A stretch of DNA of 59,079 bases from Trueperaceae bacterium (GCA_020431825.1 JAGQHN010000012.1:8069-67147), one strand, 5' to 3'. Counted from the first letter of the stretch, positions 25,126 to 34,218 are shown. Made by a program: numbers and translations. Notes: generated from the letters alone by a model not told the origin.

Positions 25126-25656
25126 ATGGAACCTAGAAGCTCGAGCTATCCCTTAACCGGTCTTCCCAAAATGGCGTTTGAAATGGCCAGTGGGCTGATG
25201 CTTATTATGCCGGTGCTTATGAGTCTGCTCGCGTTGATCATCTTGTTTTTGCCCTCACCCCAGCTTAAGGACAAGCTGCTACTACTCGCTCTGGTTTTAC
25301 CCCTCGTGGTGGTCTCTCTTATTGCCTACAGGTTATTTAGCAAGGGTTTGGCAGAGAGTCGGCTCGAGCTATCTCCGGAAGGTATCAAACAGGTCCAGTT
25401 TGGTATCACTCAGTTTGCTCCCTGGGAAGATGTTTTGAGTATTACCAAAGTGTCTCAGGGTCGTGTCATGGTTGAAGGACTAAAACTAAGAGAAGTCAAG
25501 CTTTCCGGTCAGCCCTGGGCGGTGTGGCTCACCACGTTAGGCGGTAAGCATCTTGAAATCCCGCTTGCATCTTATGCCAGAAATTGGCGAGACTCGGCAC
25601 TCGCTGATGATTTGGAGAGCTACGCTCCCTGGTTATTTGAAAATGATCAGCAGTAA
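25126..25656 (+). CDS. Membrane protein with PH-like domain, unknown function
   Basis: The 176-residue protein has two adjacent transmembrane helices (about 23-45 and 50-70), then a soluble part with LELSPEGIKQVQFGITQFAPWEDV and ITKVSQGRVMVEG, which looks like the bacterial PH-type domain of small membrane proteins. It ends WLFENDQQ. I cannot assign a function. It lies between the LOG gene and another membrane protein gene on the same strand, with gaps of 79 and 50 bases. Confidence 0.7.
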   Translation: MEPRSSSYPLTGLPKMAFEMASGLMLIMPVLMSLLALIILFLPSPQLKDKLLLLALVLPLVVVSLIAYRLFSKGLAESRLELSPEGIKQVQFGITQFAPWEDVLSITKVSQGRVMVEGLKLREVKLSGQPWAVWLTTLGGKHLEIPLASYARNWRDSALADDLESYAPWLFENDQQ

Positions 25657-25706
25657 TTAGGTTTCTGACTACAGCAAAAACGCTCAAAGTCCTTTACTTT
25701 AGTAAT

Positions 25707-26726
25707 ATGGCAGCAAGCAAAACCGCAAGCGCAAGTTTGAGCCGCAAAGATAATCTGGCACTCTGGGGTGGCATCCTGTTTAGTGTGCTTTATACAGGTT
25801 TTATTTACCTTTTAAGTGGACGTTTGGCAAACATACCCCATTTGCCGGATACAGGCGCAGCTCATTATTTCTGGAAGCTTCCCGAGCCTACCTTCTGGTC
25901 GAGATTTAGTGTTTGGGCCCTTTATCTGGGGCATCAGGTGGCTATCTGGTGGACCATTTACTACGCTCAGACTCGAGTCAAGAAATACACCACCGGGCTA
26001 CACCGGGTCAATGTGTGGGCGCTCAGTATCAATGCGGTTTTTGCGCTTTTGCATGTTTTGCAGACGCACCTCTGGTATGACGGTTTAGCACAGGATGTTT
26101 CCATTTTTAGCTCGCAAGGCTCCGTGATTGTCCTGCTGGTCTGGGTTTTGCTTATGGAAAATAATCGCCGGGGTATGTTTTTTGGGCAAAAGTTGCCGGT
26201 GGGCAAAAGCATTATGCAGTTTGCCAGAAAGTATCATGGTTACTTTTTTGCCTGGGCCATCATTTACACCTTCTGGTATCACCCGGCCGAGGCCACTACC
26301 GGGCATCTCTGGGGCTTCTTCTACACAGCTTTGCTCATGGTGCAAAGCAGCCTTATGTACACTCGCGCTCATTTAAACCGCTGGTGGACTTTCTTTTTAG
26401 AATTTACGGTTTTGATTCACGGCACGCTGGTAGCAGTGGGTCAGGGAAACGGCATCTGGCCTATGTTTCTCTTTGGCTTTGGTGGCATTTTCGTCATTAC
26501 GCAGATGCATGGTTTAGGGCTTAATAAACTTACCAGGGCTGGGCTGATGGCCGTTTATGTAGCGTCGGTCCTTTTTGTTTATAACTCGAGGGGCTGGGCT
26601 AAGCTTAACGAAATCATTCGCATACCGCTGATTGATTACCTTGCCGTGGTTATTTTGGCGCTGCTCTTTGGCCTAGGTCTCTGGATAGCCCGAAAACTCT
26701 CAGGAGGGCGTAAACTAGCGGCGTGA
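25707..26726 (+). CDS. Polytopic membrane protein of unknown function
   Basis: The 339-residue protein has about nine transmembrane segments with many aromatic residues and scattered His (HYFWKLP, LHVLQTHLWYD, KYHGYFFAW, YHPAEATTGHLW, VLIHGTLVAVG, QMHGLG). The His residues within or beside membrane segments could bind metal or heme, but I recognise no family. TACTTT lies six bases before the ATG, a leaderless pattern. Its stop overlaps the mnmD start (GTGA). Confidence 0.75.
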   Translation: MAASKTASASLSRKDNLALWGGILFSVLYTGFIYLLSGRLANIPHLPDTGAAHYFWKLPEPTFWSRFSVWALYLGHQVAIWWTIYYAQTRVKKYTTGLHRVNVWALSINAVFALLHVLQTHLWYDGLAQDVSIFSSQGSVIVLLVWVLLMENNRRGMFFGQKLPVGKSIMQFARKYHGYFFAWAIIYTFWYHPAEATTGHLWGFFYTALLMVQSSLMYTRAHLNRWWTFFLEFTVLIHGTLVAVGQGNGIWPMFLFGFGGIFVITQMHGLGLNKLTRAGLMAVYVASVLFVYNSRGWAKLNEIIRIPLIDYLAVVILALLFGLGLWIARKLSGGRKLAA

Positions 26727-27412
26727 GTCTAAAGCAAGAGCCTACTGCAGATGGCAGTCAGACCCTTTACAGCGAGCGCTACGGGCAAACCTTTCACTCG
26801 GATAAGGGGGCAGTTACTGAGTCTAAACATGTGTTTTTGTGGGCATCTGGCGTAACGGCTAGGCTCGAGCGAAGCCTAACAGCATCGATTTTAGAAGTTG
26901 GTTTTGGCACCGGGCTTAACTTTTTTCTTAGCGCTGATCTCGCCTTAAAAACTGAGACGCCTATGACCTTTGTATCGCTCGAGCAAAGTCTGCTAAGTTC
27001 GGAAACAGTACAAGGTTTGGGCTACGAGGAAGGGCTCGAGCACCCTGAACTCTTAACAGACTACTGTCAGTTTCGTGATGCTTTGGGGCCAGAGCCTGGC
27101 GGAAAACAGGTCTTCAAATTTAAGGACGTGAGGCTCGAGCTTTTACTGGGGGAAGCCACCGAGCAAAATCTGGGCGAAAACCGCTTTGATGCTATTTATC
27201 AGGATGCTTTTAGCCCAGATGCCAATGCCGAACTCTGGTCAGAAACGTTTTTTACAAAGCTTCTTCATGCGCTAAAGCCAGGAGGCAAACTCACGACTTA
27301 TTCGGTTAAGGGCGAGATAAGGCGTAGACTCAAAAGCCTTGGTTTTGAGGTTGAAAAGATACCTGGGCCTGTTGGGGGGAAGCGGGAGATGCTAAGGGCA
27401 ACTAAAGTATAA
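26723..27412 (+). CDS. mnmD: tRNA 5-methylaminomethyl-2-thiouridine methyltransferase (MnmD)
   Basis: The 229-residue protein matches the methyltransferase half of MnmC as a stand-alone enzyme. It would complete the mnm5s2U modification at the wobble position of some tRNAs. Landmarks are YSERYGQTFHSDKGAVTESK (20 residues) near 16, ILEVGFGTGLNFFLS near 55, IYQDAFSPDANAELWSETFF (20 residues) near 157 and GPVGGKREMLRA at the end. The GTG start overlaps the upstream stop and also has TAAACT six bases before it, so both coupling and a leaderless promoter are possible. Confidence 0.88.
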   Translation: MSLKQEPTADGSQTLYSERYGQTFHSDKGAVTESKHVFLWASGVTARLERSLTASILEVGFGTGLNFFLSADLALKTETPMTFVSLEQSLLSSETVQGLGYEEGLEHPELLTDYCQFRDALGPEPGGKQVFKFKDVRLELLLGEATEQNLGENRFDAIYQDAFSPDANAELWSETFFTKLLHALKPGGKLTTYSVKGEIRRRLKSLGFEVEKIPGPVGGKREMLRATKV

Positions 27413-27596
27413 AGAGAATCTCATTCTTGTGATAATCAGCTCAAGATTCTTAAAGCAGATTTGTTAAACTTTAGGTCACTTAGATGCGGGCCTAAATGTT
27501 TAGTAGCTTCTTATTAAGTCGCCAGTTCAACAAACGATCATCAGGGTTATAGCAAGCTAAGGTTCGTCAGATAGACTTTCTTAGTCAAGGAGAAAA

Positions 27597-28601
27597 ATGC
27601 TCGAGCTGAATAGAAAAATAATGCAAAACTTGATAGCCTTATTTGGTCTAAGCATACTACTTAGCTTAAGCGCTTGTTTTCAAGGCTTCAAACCTGCAAC
27701 GCAGGGTAGCCATGTCAACTATGACAAGCTACTTTCGCAAAATAGCGTTTTTTGTGAAGGTATAAGCATTGCGTTTGATAAAACTGCCGATTGGGACGCT
27801 GATGATGCTAAAGGTTTTATTGCTCAAATACAGCTAACCCATGTTGGGTCACAGCCTGTAGACTGGCAGCTCGAGTTTGACTTTGACGCCCAAATCACCA
27901 ACATGTGGAATGCCAGCTACACGCTCTCAAATGGCAACCACTACACCGTTAACCCTGCCAGCTGGAATACCCGAATTGACCCAAATCAAACTATAAACTT
28001 TGGTTTTCAAGGGACGTATACAAGTGAGCAGCTTGTTGAGCCGCAGAATGTTAGTTGTAATGGGCAGGAACAAGAAAAGCCTTATGATCCTTATGAGGGG
28101 TTTACAGGAGACCCCATTGATCCAAGTGAGCTTCAAACGACTGATGAAGAACTGTTAAGACGCTACAACGAAGCTCTAGCTGATTTAAGCCCAACCCAAC
28201 GTAGATTACTAGCAGAAGGTAGATTACATTTTGACGGATACTCCTTTGGCCCTATGTCTCCTCTTGGTGGTAATTATGTCCCAGAACCCTTAGGTACGCA
28301 GGAAACAGACGCTACACCACAAGAGCAAACGCCTCAGATAGATGAGGAAGAAAAGCCTTATGATCCTTATGAGGGGGTTACAGGAGACCCCATTGATCCA
28401 AGTGAGCTTCAAACGACAGATGAAGAAATAGCGCAACGCTACAACGAAGCCTATGAAGCACTAAGCCCAGAAAATAAGAGACTGGTTGACATTGGTAGGT
28501 TGTTCTTTAATGGCTTTACTTTTGTGCCTAGACCCCATAATTATGATCCACTCCCTCCGCCACAAGAACAAACGCCTCAGACGGGTGAGGAAGGCAAATA
28601 G
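27597..28601 (+). CDS. Lipoprotein with CBM2-like domain and a duplicated C-terminal module
   Basis: The 334-residue protein has a lipoprotein signal (LFGLSILLSLSAC, modified Cys near 27). Residues about 45-160 look like a family 2 carbohydrate-binding module: DDAKGFIAQIQLTHVGSQPV, WQLEFDFDAQITNMWNASY and YTVNPASWNTRIDPNQTINF. Then come two near-identical modules beginning EKPYDPYEGxTGDPIDPSEL, each ending near GxxFxGxxFxP and spaced by a PQEQTPQ linker. I do not recognise the module. AAGGAG lies before the ATG. It may bind a polysaccharide at the cell surface; this is inference from the first domain. Confidence 0.8.
   Translation: MLELNRKIMQNLIALFGLSILLSLSACFQGFKPATQGSHVNYDKLLSQNSVFCEGISIAFDKTADWDADDAKGFIAQIQLTHVGSQPVDWQLEFDFDAQITNMWNASYTLSNGNHYTVNPASWNTRIDPNQTINFGFQGTYTSEQLVEPQNVSCNGQEQEKPYDPYEGFTGDPIDPSELQTTDEELLRRYNEALADLSPTQRRLLAEGRLHFDGYSFGPMSPLGGNYVPEPLGTQETDATPQEQTPQIDEEEKPYDPYEGVTGDPIDPSELQTTDEEIAQRYNEAYEALSPENKRLVDIGRLFFNGFTFVPRPHNYDPLPPPQEQTPQTGEEGK
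28074..28426 (+). repeat. 77-bp direct repeat inside the lipoprotein gene (276-bp period)
   Basis: Bases 28074-28150 and 28350-28426 agree at 75 of 77 positions by eye. A third partial echo of the unit's end (CAAACGCCTCAGA near 28567) closes the gene. Similarity at the DNA level points to a recent tandem duplication of one 92-residue module. Confidence 0.9.
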
Positions 28602-28621
28602 GGAAGGTGCTATCATTACGC

Positions 28622-29356
28622 TTAATCTGTTATACCTTCTGCTTTGAGTGCATACTTGCTTAACGTTTCATAATAAGGTAAGCACTCCTCCAGGAGAGGC
28701 TCGAGCCTCTCAGGTAAGTCAATCTCTTTATCTTCAGGTTTTATAAACCCCGTACTTTGATGCACCGTGCTGTACCAGTACTTTGCCCACATACCGTCTT
28801 CGGGTTTGGGGCCGGCAGGCCAGCTCAGCATGCTTTCCTGAAAGTCAATCTTGAGCGCATGGCAGAGTTTTTGCAGCACGGCTCTGGGGTTTTTTAAGAC
28901 TTCGGCAGACTCGAGCACAAGTGGGGTTTGACCCTGAGACAGGATTAGCTCGAGTACCTCACTCAGTTGCTTTAAGCCAGTGTCTCTTAAGCAAGGTTCT
29001 GGCAATTGTTTTACCAAAGAAGCCAGCATAGCTTTCGGGTGACGTGTTAATAAAATGTTGTCCAGTTCTCTTAAAAAAGCTGTGTCTAAGCCCGTTAAGT
29101 GGTGGGCCATATTCTTAAAAAAGACAACGGGTTTGGCGTAGTTTCCTAAAATGACCTCGTCAATGACACGCTGACCATCGTTTTCCATAGCGGCTAAAAC
29201 TTCATCATCGCCCGGGTGCTTTACTGGTGTTTTGCTCAGGTAGTGGGCGTAAAGGGGTTCATCGATCACTGTGGTATCAGTCCGTGACCGAAAGCTATAC
29301 ATCAGTGTGGTCGAAATATTGCGTGGCCCTGACCACATGGATATGCGTTTGCTCAT
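28622..29356 (-). CDS. Sulfotransferase-like P-loop protein
   Basis: The 244-residue protein starts with a PAPS-loop-like segment, MWSGPRNISTTLMYSF, near residue 7, and has NILLTRHPKAMLAS near 103, like the 3-prime-phosphate-binding region (RHP) of sulfotransferases. Whether it transfers sulfate is not known. Its ATG overlaps the stop of the class IV aminotransferase gene by four bases, so the pair is co-translated and probably acts on related substrates. Confidence 0.75.
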   Translation of the reverse strand: MSKRISMWSGPRNISTTLMYSFRSRTDTTVIDEPLYAHYLSKTPVKHPGDDEVLAAMENDGQRVIDEVILGNYAKPVVFFKNMAHHLTGLDTAFLRELDNILLTRHPKAMLASLVKQLPEPCLRDTGLKQLSEVLELILSQGQTPLVLESAEVLKNPRAVLQKLCHALKIDFQESMLSWPAGPKPEDGMWAKYWYSTVHQSTGFIKPEDKEIDLPERLEPLLEECLPYYETLSKYALKAEGITD

Positions 29357-30264
29357 AGGGTAGAAGCGGCGACCGCTTCTTTGTAAAAACGACTTAGGGT
29401 TTGAGTAAGTTCACCCGGTGTACCTTCGCCGATGGTCCGCCCATCTACGCTGATAACAGGAGTCAAACTACCAAAGGTTCCTGTTACAAAGGCTTCATCA
29501 GCACCATAAACATCGGTAAGAGAAAAGTCTTTTTCTGCTACCGGGATATTGTTGGCTTTGCACAATTCTATGACCAGTTTTCGCGTAATGCCATTGAGAC
29601 AATGCTGACCTGTTGAAGTTAAGACTTCACCCTTAACCACAATGAAAAAGTTAGTGGCATTGCAGGTGGCAACATTGCCATTGACATCTAGCATAAGCGC
29701 TTCATCTGCCCCGGCTTTTAGAGCCTGTATCAGAGCGATGACTTCGTGCAATTTACTGTGGCAATTGAGTTTAGCGTCAAGGGTTTGTGGGGGTGGGCGG
29801 CGTACGGTTGAAGTGAATAGGCTGATGCCTGTTTCGGTCACGGTGGGGTTAGCCAGCTTGTGCTCAGCAATAATTACAATATTGGGGCCGGAAATGGTTA
29901 GTCTGGGGTCTTGCGCTGGGGTTTTCTTGTTGCCACGTGTAATCATCAGGCGCACATGGACATTGGTCTGCATGTGGTTACGCTGAACCGTTTGGTACAG
30001 CGCTTCGGTGAGTTCTTCGCGGCTTTTGCCAATATTCAGGTCAACGGTCTTAGCTGCTTGAAACAACCTGTCTAAGTGCAGGTCTAAAAAGGCAAATTTG
30101 CCTTCATGCAGTCTTATGCCTTCCCAGATGCCATCACCAACCAGATAGCCGCTATCAAAAACCGAAATCTTGGCCTCGTCGCGGTGAAAAAATTCGCCGT
30201 TGATATAAACCAGAACATCTTTGTTACGCTCATCAGGAACTGCTTCGTGGGTACCTTTTGCCAT
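29353..30264 (-). CDS. Class IV aminotransferase (branched-chain or D-amino acid type)
   Basis: The 303-residue PLP enzyme has the fold-type IV landmarks: VLVYINGEFFHRDEAKISVF (20 residues) at the start, DGIWEGIRLHEGK near 44, the catalytic Lys in LNCHSKLHEVI near 168, and VATCNATNFFIVVKGEV near 197. In the last motif the usual EG (as in EGSTSNFF) is TC, a variant form. Near the end EAFVTGTFGSLTPV is typical. TATAAA lies five bases before the ATG on the minus strand, so it may be leaderless. It is coupled to the sulfotransferase-like gene. Confidence 0.85.
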   Translation of the reverse strand: MAKGTHEAVPDERNKDVLVYINGEFFHRDEAKISVFDSGYLVGDGIWEGIRLHEGKFAFLDLHLDRLFQAAKTVDLNIGKSREELTEALYQTVQRNHMQTNVHVRLMITRGNKKTPAQDPRLTISGPNIVIIAEHKLANPTVTETGISLFTSTVRRPPPQTLDAKLNCHSKLHEVIALIQALKAGADEALMLDVNGNVATCNATNFFIVVKGEVLTSTGQHCLNGITRKLVIELCKANNIPVAEKDFSLTDVYGADEAFVTGTFGSLTPVISVDGRTIGEGTPGELTQTLSRFYKEAVAASTL

Positions 30265-30446
30265 AAGCCTTTATACCAAGTTGCAGACAGTTCATTAGGT
30301 GCTGCTGTAGACAAGATGAACAAAGCGTCAGGCAAATCCATACGCTTTTCATCTTTGGGGTGGTAGGGTAAGCCTTTGGAACTAACGGCTTCTTATATTA
30401 CTTTGGTTTTCTAAAAGCCTCGAGAATCACCGTTTGAAAGGGAATA

Positions 30447-31550
30447 ATGATGAAAAGAATACTAGTTTTACTTGTCCTTTTGCTGTCTTTTGCCCTGGCA
30501 CAAGAAGCGACAAGTCCAGATGTAGCGGCAGATGATCCTGTTGTTGTGCGTGTTGGTGATAAAGAAGAAACGCTAAGCAATTTTAACGACCGTTTTGAGA
30601 TTGCTATACGGTCACTGGCAGCGCAGCAGGGCATAGGTTTAACTGAAGAACTCAGAGCCCAGCTCGAGGGCTTTAAACCTCAGTTTTTGCAGCGTCGCTC
30701 CACCGAACTTTTGCTGATTAGTGAAGCCGAAGCCAGAGACATTGGCGTCGAGGAGGGTTTTGTCGATAGTCAGATTGATGAAATCAAGGCGAGTATGCCT
30801 GAAGGCTCGAGCTTTGAAGACTTTCTCGCCAATGCTGGCTTTAAAGACGAAGCACAATTTCGTGACTACATTCATGAAACCGAGCTTTTGCAAAATGTTG
30901 TAAGCAGCTTACAAAGTGATATTGAAGTGAGCGAAGAAGACTTAACTGCAGCTTACGAAGAACAAAAAGATCAGTTTCAAACCGATGAGCGGGTTTGCGC
31001 CAGACATATTCTGGTGGAAACCGAAGACGCAGCAAACGACCTCCTAAGTCAAATCAATGACGGAGCCGATTTCGCTGAACTTGCATCTGCCAATAGCATT
31101 GACCCGAGTGGGGCCAGCAATGGGGGCGATTTAGGTTGCTTTGGTCGTGGCATGATGGTTCCGCCTTTTGAAGAGGCGGCGTTTACAGCTGAAACCGATC
31201 AACCTGTAGGGCCAGTGCAGAGCCAGTTTGGCTATCACCTGATTCTGGTTTATGACAAACAGGAGGCTGGTACCCGGTCGTTTGAAGATGTCAGGGCTGA
31301 ACTCGAGCAAAGTCTCAAACAAGAAAAATTCACCACTATGATTGATGCGCTTCGTGCGTCTGCGACTATAGAAACCTTCCCTGAGGCGCTTGCGCCGGTA
31401 GCGCCTGCCACCGAAGAGGTACCTGCCGATGACGCTGCTCCTAGCGATGATACGGACACCAGCAGCTCAGGCGATGCCACTGACAATTCAGGTGATACTA
31501 CTGACAACTCAGATGACGCAACTAACACCGAGGAAAACTCTGGAGAATAG
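30447..31550 (+). CDS. Exported peptidyl-prolyl isomerase, SurA/PpiC (parvulin) type
   Basis: The 367-residue protein has a signal peptide (MMKRILVLLVLLLSFALAQ), an N-terminal helical SurA/SurA-like chaperone region (about 45-175), and a parvulin domain with VCARHILVETE near 187, DFAELASANSIDPSGASNGG (20 residues) and FGYHLILVYDKQE. The last 60 residues are low-complexity Asp, Thr, Ser and Asn. It would help fold proteins outside the cytoplasmic membrane. ATGs at 30447 and 30450 both suit the AAGGGA ribosome site. A terminator follows. Confidence 0.92.
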   Translation: MMKRILVLLVLLLSFALAQEATSPDVAADDPVVVRVGDKEETLSNFNDRFEIAIRSLAAQQGIGLTEELRAQLEGFKPQFLQRRSTELLLISEAEARDIGVEEGFVDSQIDEIKASMPEGSSFEDFLANAGFKDEAQFRDYIHETELLQNVVSSLQSDIEVSEEDLTAAYEEQKDQFQTDERVCARHILVETEDAANDLLSQINDGADFAELASANSIDPSGASNGGDLGCFGRGMMVPPFEEAAFTAETDQPVGPVQSQFGYHLILVYDKQEAGTRSFEDVRAELEQSLKQEKFTTMIDALRASATIETFPEALAPVAPATEEVPADDAAPSDDTDTSSSGDATDNSGDTTDNSDDATNTEENSGE

Positions 31551-31580
31551 CCAGCCCTAGCTAACCTAAAAGATGAGTTT

Positions 31581-31614
31581 TCGCCTGATGCATTTAAAGC
31601 ATCGGGCGATTTTT
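31581..31614 (+). terminator. Rho-independent terminator after ppiC-like gene
   Basis: TCGCCTGATGC at 31581-31591 pairs with GCATCGGGCGA at 31599-31609 (one T-G pair) across a seven-base loop, followed by five T residues. Confidence 0.9.
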
Positions 31615-31640
31615 AAAATGTTTGTCAAGATTTGAGCTTG

Positions 31641-31686
31641 CTGTGTACACCTATACTGTGTACAACCTATACTGTGTACATCTATG
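31641..31686. promoter_or_regulatory. Three direct repeats CTGTGTACA upstream of the TPR protein gene
   Basis: CTGTGTACA begins at 31641, 31656 and 31672, each followed by a CCTATA-like tail, giving a 15-16 base period. Each unit contains the palindrome TGTACA, and the junctions create TATACT, a good -10 box. The array is 75 bases before the start of the 747-residue protein and looks like a multi-site operator. Confidence 0.6.
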
Positions 31687-31760
31687 AAGACAAGACTGTT
31701 CGTTCTTATACCGACATAGGCTTACCTAAACGTGTAGCCTGAGTCAGTCTGGAGGTCAAT

Positions 31761-34004
31761 ATGCGCCTGAGTCTGATACTTGCGCTTTGCCTGAGTTTCG
31801 CAACTGCATTTGCGGAGAATTTAATTATTTACCCCTTAGAGTCACAGGATGCCCTGTTAGGCTACGCCCTGGCTGATCAACTTACCGAAGCTTTTGACGG
31901 AAGCCTCGAGGTTTATGGCCCGGCGGTGGCCCCAAATCTGGAAGCGCCTATCATTGTTGAAGGGGGCTTTTTAAGCTTGCGCCGCCTTAATGTTGTTACG
32001 GCAAGTCCTGAGGGCTCGAGTCTGGTCAGAAGCATTATTGGTGCTGACAAGGTGCTGACAGGTGAGATCGATTTTGTTGACGGTCAGCTCGAGGCCAGAT
32101 TTTTCCTGGCCACTCCTGAAAGAGTTGAGCGTTTTCTGGTTACCGCGCCCGAAGCTGAACCCAGCCTGCTACTTTCGCGGAGCATCAGCCGTTTGGCTAT
32201 GCGTCTTGATCTGGGTCGCCCTGACTATCAGGGTGAGATTGATTTATCTTCTTCTTACGCTGACTATGTTAGAGCCCTGGCGCTGCTTAGTTTTGGCGAA
32301 CTTGGCGAAGCCAGTAATGCCCTCGAGTCTGTACTGGCCGAAGGCGATGATGAAAGAGCCGCCCAACTCTTGGATGATGTTAATGCGGTGCAAGTAGGTG
32401 GCGAAGGAAGTAATGCTGCGCTGATGGCCACCATGTCACTGAGCAATACTCCAGTCGATGAAGCACTTTCAGTTCGCTACTTCAAGGAATTTGCTGGCCA
32501 AACGGATTTGCCGGTAGCGCAAACCTGGGTGGCGACACTGCTTGCCAGTCAGGAATCAGAAGAGGCAGCTGCAGCGTTTGAGGCAATTCAAGGGCTTTAT
32601 CCTTTTGGTCAGGCTGCCAGCTCGGCCTATATGGCTCAACAAGGCGGAGAACCCGACTATGATGCCCTCCTAACAAGTGATGATTTTGCTGTTTTACTAA
32701 CCGCAGCTTTTGTCGCCCAAGGTCAGGAGAATACCTCGGTCGAAAAAGAATTTTTAACTAAGTTGACCAACCTGCAACCTACCTATGTTTATCCCTTTGA
32801 GCGTCTATCTTTTATCGCCTTTGATGAAGATGACCCGCTGGCTGCGGGCAAGGCTTTAGCTGTTGCTACCCGTCTTGCGCCTGACAGTGATCTTTACTGG
32901 ACAAACCTGGGCTGGTCCTATTACCTTTTGGGTGTTTTAGATAAAAGTGAGTCTGCTTCAGTTCGGGCTACAGTTCTTAACCCGGCTCAAAATATTGCCT
33001 TCTTTAACCTGGGTCTGGTCAGGGTGGTGACAGGGCGTCTGGATGAAGCTATGGACGCTTACGCAGAAGCTATAGCCCTTGATCCTGAAGTCGATGATGA
33101 GGCGCTCAATGATCTGGTGAATGCCCTCGAGCTTTACCCCAATCAGGCAGGTGTGCACTATGCGCTGGCCAGTCTCTATGAGCAAGAAGGACAGCGTGAA
33201 AAAGCCGCTGAGCAGTTTGAACTGTATCTGGCAGCCGGTGGCGAGGCACCCTTTGACCGCTTTGCTCAGCAGCGCATTGATATTTTGCGTGCGCCGCCCG
33301 CTCCTATTGAAATTTCTGATGGTGCCCGATTTGGTCTGGGCAAAGAACTGCTCCAAAGTGAAACCTATCAGGCAGGAGATAGACTCTACACCTCGTTTGA
33401 ACTCTTCACGCCCGGTGCCGAGTTACCCGGTAACGTAACTGCCAGACTAAGCCTGCAGGATGCCGACACCAACACCCTGGTAAGCCGGGAACAAAGCATT
33501 GAGATTCCACGTAATGCTATTGGCTATGTGGTAGATACGCTTAACCTTGATTTGCCCAGCGACCTTGCTCCTGGCAGCTATACCCTAAATTTTGAGATTA
33601 GCGCCAGTGAGGATAGACAGGTGGATCAGAGTTATGAGCTCGAGGTTTCAGGTGAGGCCAGTTTCCTCAGACAGCTGATTAGTCGTAACATTGTTATGAC
33701 CGATCTTGAAAATGGTAGCGCGTTTTATACGGACAGCGACCTTAATCAGAGTGACAGCTATCTAACCGATAAATTGCTTGCGGAACTGGTGGCAACCGCT
33801 GAAGCTGCCGATGAAGCTCTGCCCGTAACCGAAAGCGGACGCTTTGCTGGTTTAAGCGGCGGAGAAATCTTTAACCAGAGCACCCCCGAAGATATACAAG
33901 ACTTTCTCGCTGATCTTCTTTCTGGAGAAACAGGTGACGCAAGCTTTAGTTTTGTGGATGCCTATGCCCAGTGGGCCATTGAAGGGGCGGGCGGCAGTCA
34001 GTAA
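31761..34004 (+). CDS. Large exported TPR protein
   Basis: The 747-residue protein has a signal peptide (MRLSLILALCLSFATAFA). Residues 20-150 resemble an ABC-type or CsgG-like N-terminal alpha/beta domain that begins ENLIIYPLESQDALLGY. TPR-like helices run from about 165 to 510, clearest at LYWTNLGWSYYLLGVLDKSE, AFFNLGLVRVVTGRLDEAMD and VHYALASLYEQEGQREKAAE. Residues about 530-640 are beta-rich (NVTARLSLQDADTNTLVSRE), and the C-terminus is acidic. GGAGG lies before the ATG. It may organise envelope proteins; no enzyme motif is visible. Confidence 0.8.
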   Translation: MRLSLILALCLSFATAFAENLIIYPLESQDALLGYALADQLTEAFDGSLEVYGPAVAPNLEAPIIVEGGFLSLRRLNVVTASPEGSSLVRSIIGADKVLTGEIDFVDGQLEARFFLATPERVERFLVTAPEAEPSLLLSRSISRLAMRLDLGRPDYQGEIDLSSSYADYVRALALLSFGELGEASNALESVLAEGDDERAAQLLDDVNAVQVGGEGSNAALMATMSLSNTPVDEALSVRYFKEFAGQTDLPVAQTWVATLLASQESEEAAAAFEAIQGLYPFGQAASSAYMAQQGGEPDYDALLTSDDFAVLLTAAFVAQGQENTSVEKEFLTKLTNLQPTYVYPFERLSFIAFDEDDPLAAGKALAVATRLAPDSDLYWTNLGWSYYLLGVLDKSESASVRATVLNPAQNIAFFNLGLVRVVTGRLDEAMDAYAEAIALDPEVDDEALNDLVNALELYPNQAGVHYALASLYEQEGQREKAAEQFELYLAAGGEAPFDRFAQQRIDILRAPPAPIEISDGARFGLGKELLQSETYQAGDRLYTSFELFTPGAELPGNVTARLSLQDADTNTLVSREQSIEIPRNAIGYVVDTLNLDLPSDLAPGSYTLNFEISASEDRQVDQSYELEVSGEASFLRQLISRNIVMTDLENGSAFYTDSDLNQSDSYLTDKLLAELVATAEAADEALPVTESGRFAGLSGGEIFNQSTPEDIQDFLADLLSGETGDASFSFVDAYAQWAIEGAGGSQ

Positions 34005-34031
34005 TACCAAAGCAAAAAAAGTTCAACCAAG

Positions 34032-34057
34032 ATCGCCTTGTTTATAAACAAGGCGAT
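34032..34057. terminator. Perfect 26-base palindrome after TPR gene
   Basis: The arm ATCGCCTTGTTTA at 34032-34044 is followed directly by its exact reverse complement, ending at 34057. It lies between convergent genes. The following tract is T-rich but not a clean T-run, so it is a probable bidirectional terminator. Confidence 0.65.
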
Positions 34058-34218
34058 TATCTTTAGGGTTTGTAATTTTTGGTCTATTGCGCCAAGATTT
34101 GTTTTTACAACAGCGGTGCAATGCTATTTCCCTATTCCAGGGAAAACTGGAACCCATACAGCAACAAATCCAGCTCGCTCGAGTACCTGCTGCATACGCT
34201 TTCCTACTTGCCAAAGGG

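Noticed and set aside
31641-31686. CTGTGTACA units as a CRISPR array or replication origin iterons
   Set aside because: There are only three units with 6-7 base tails, no spacers of CRISPR length, no cas genes, and no DnaA boxes or replication genes nearby.
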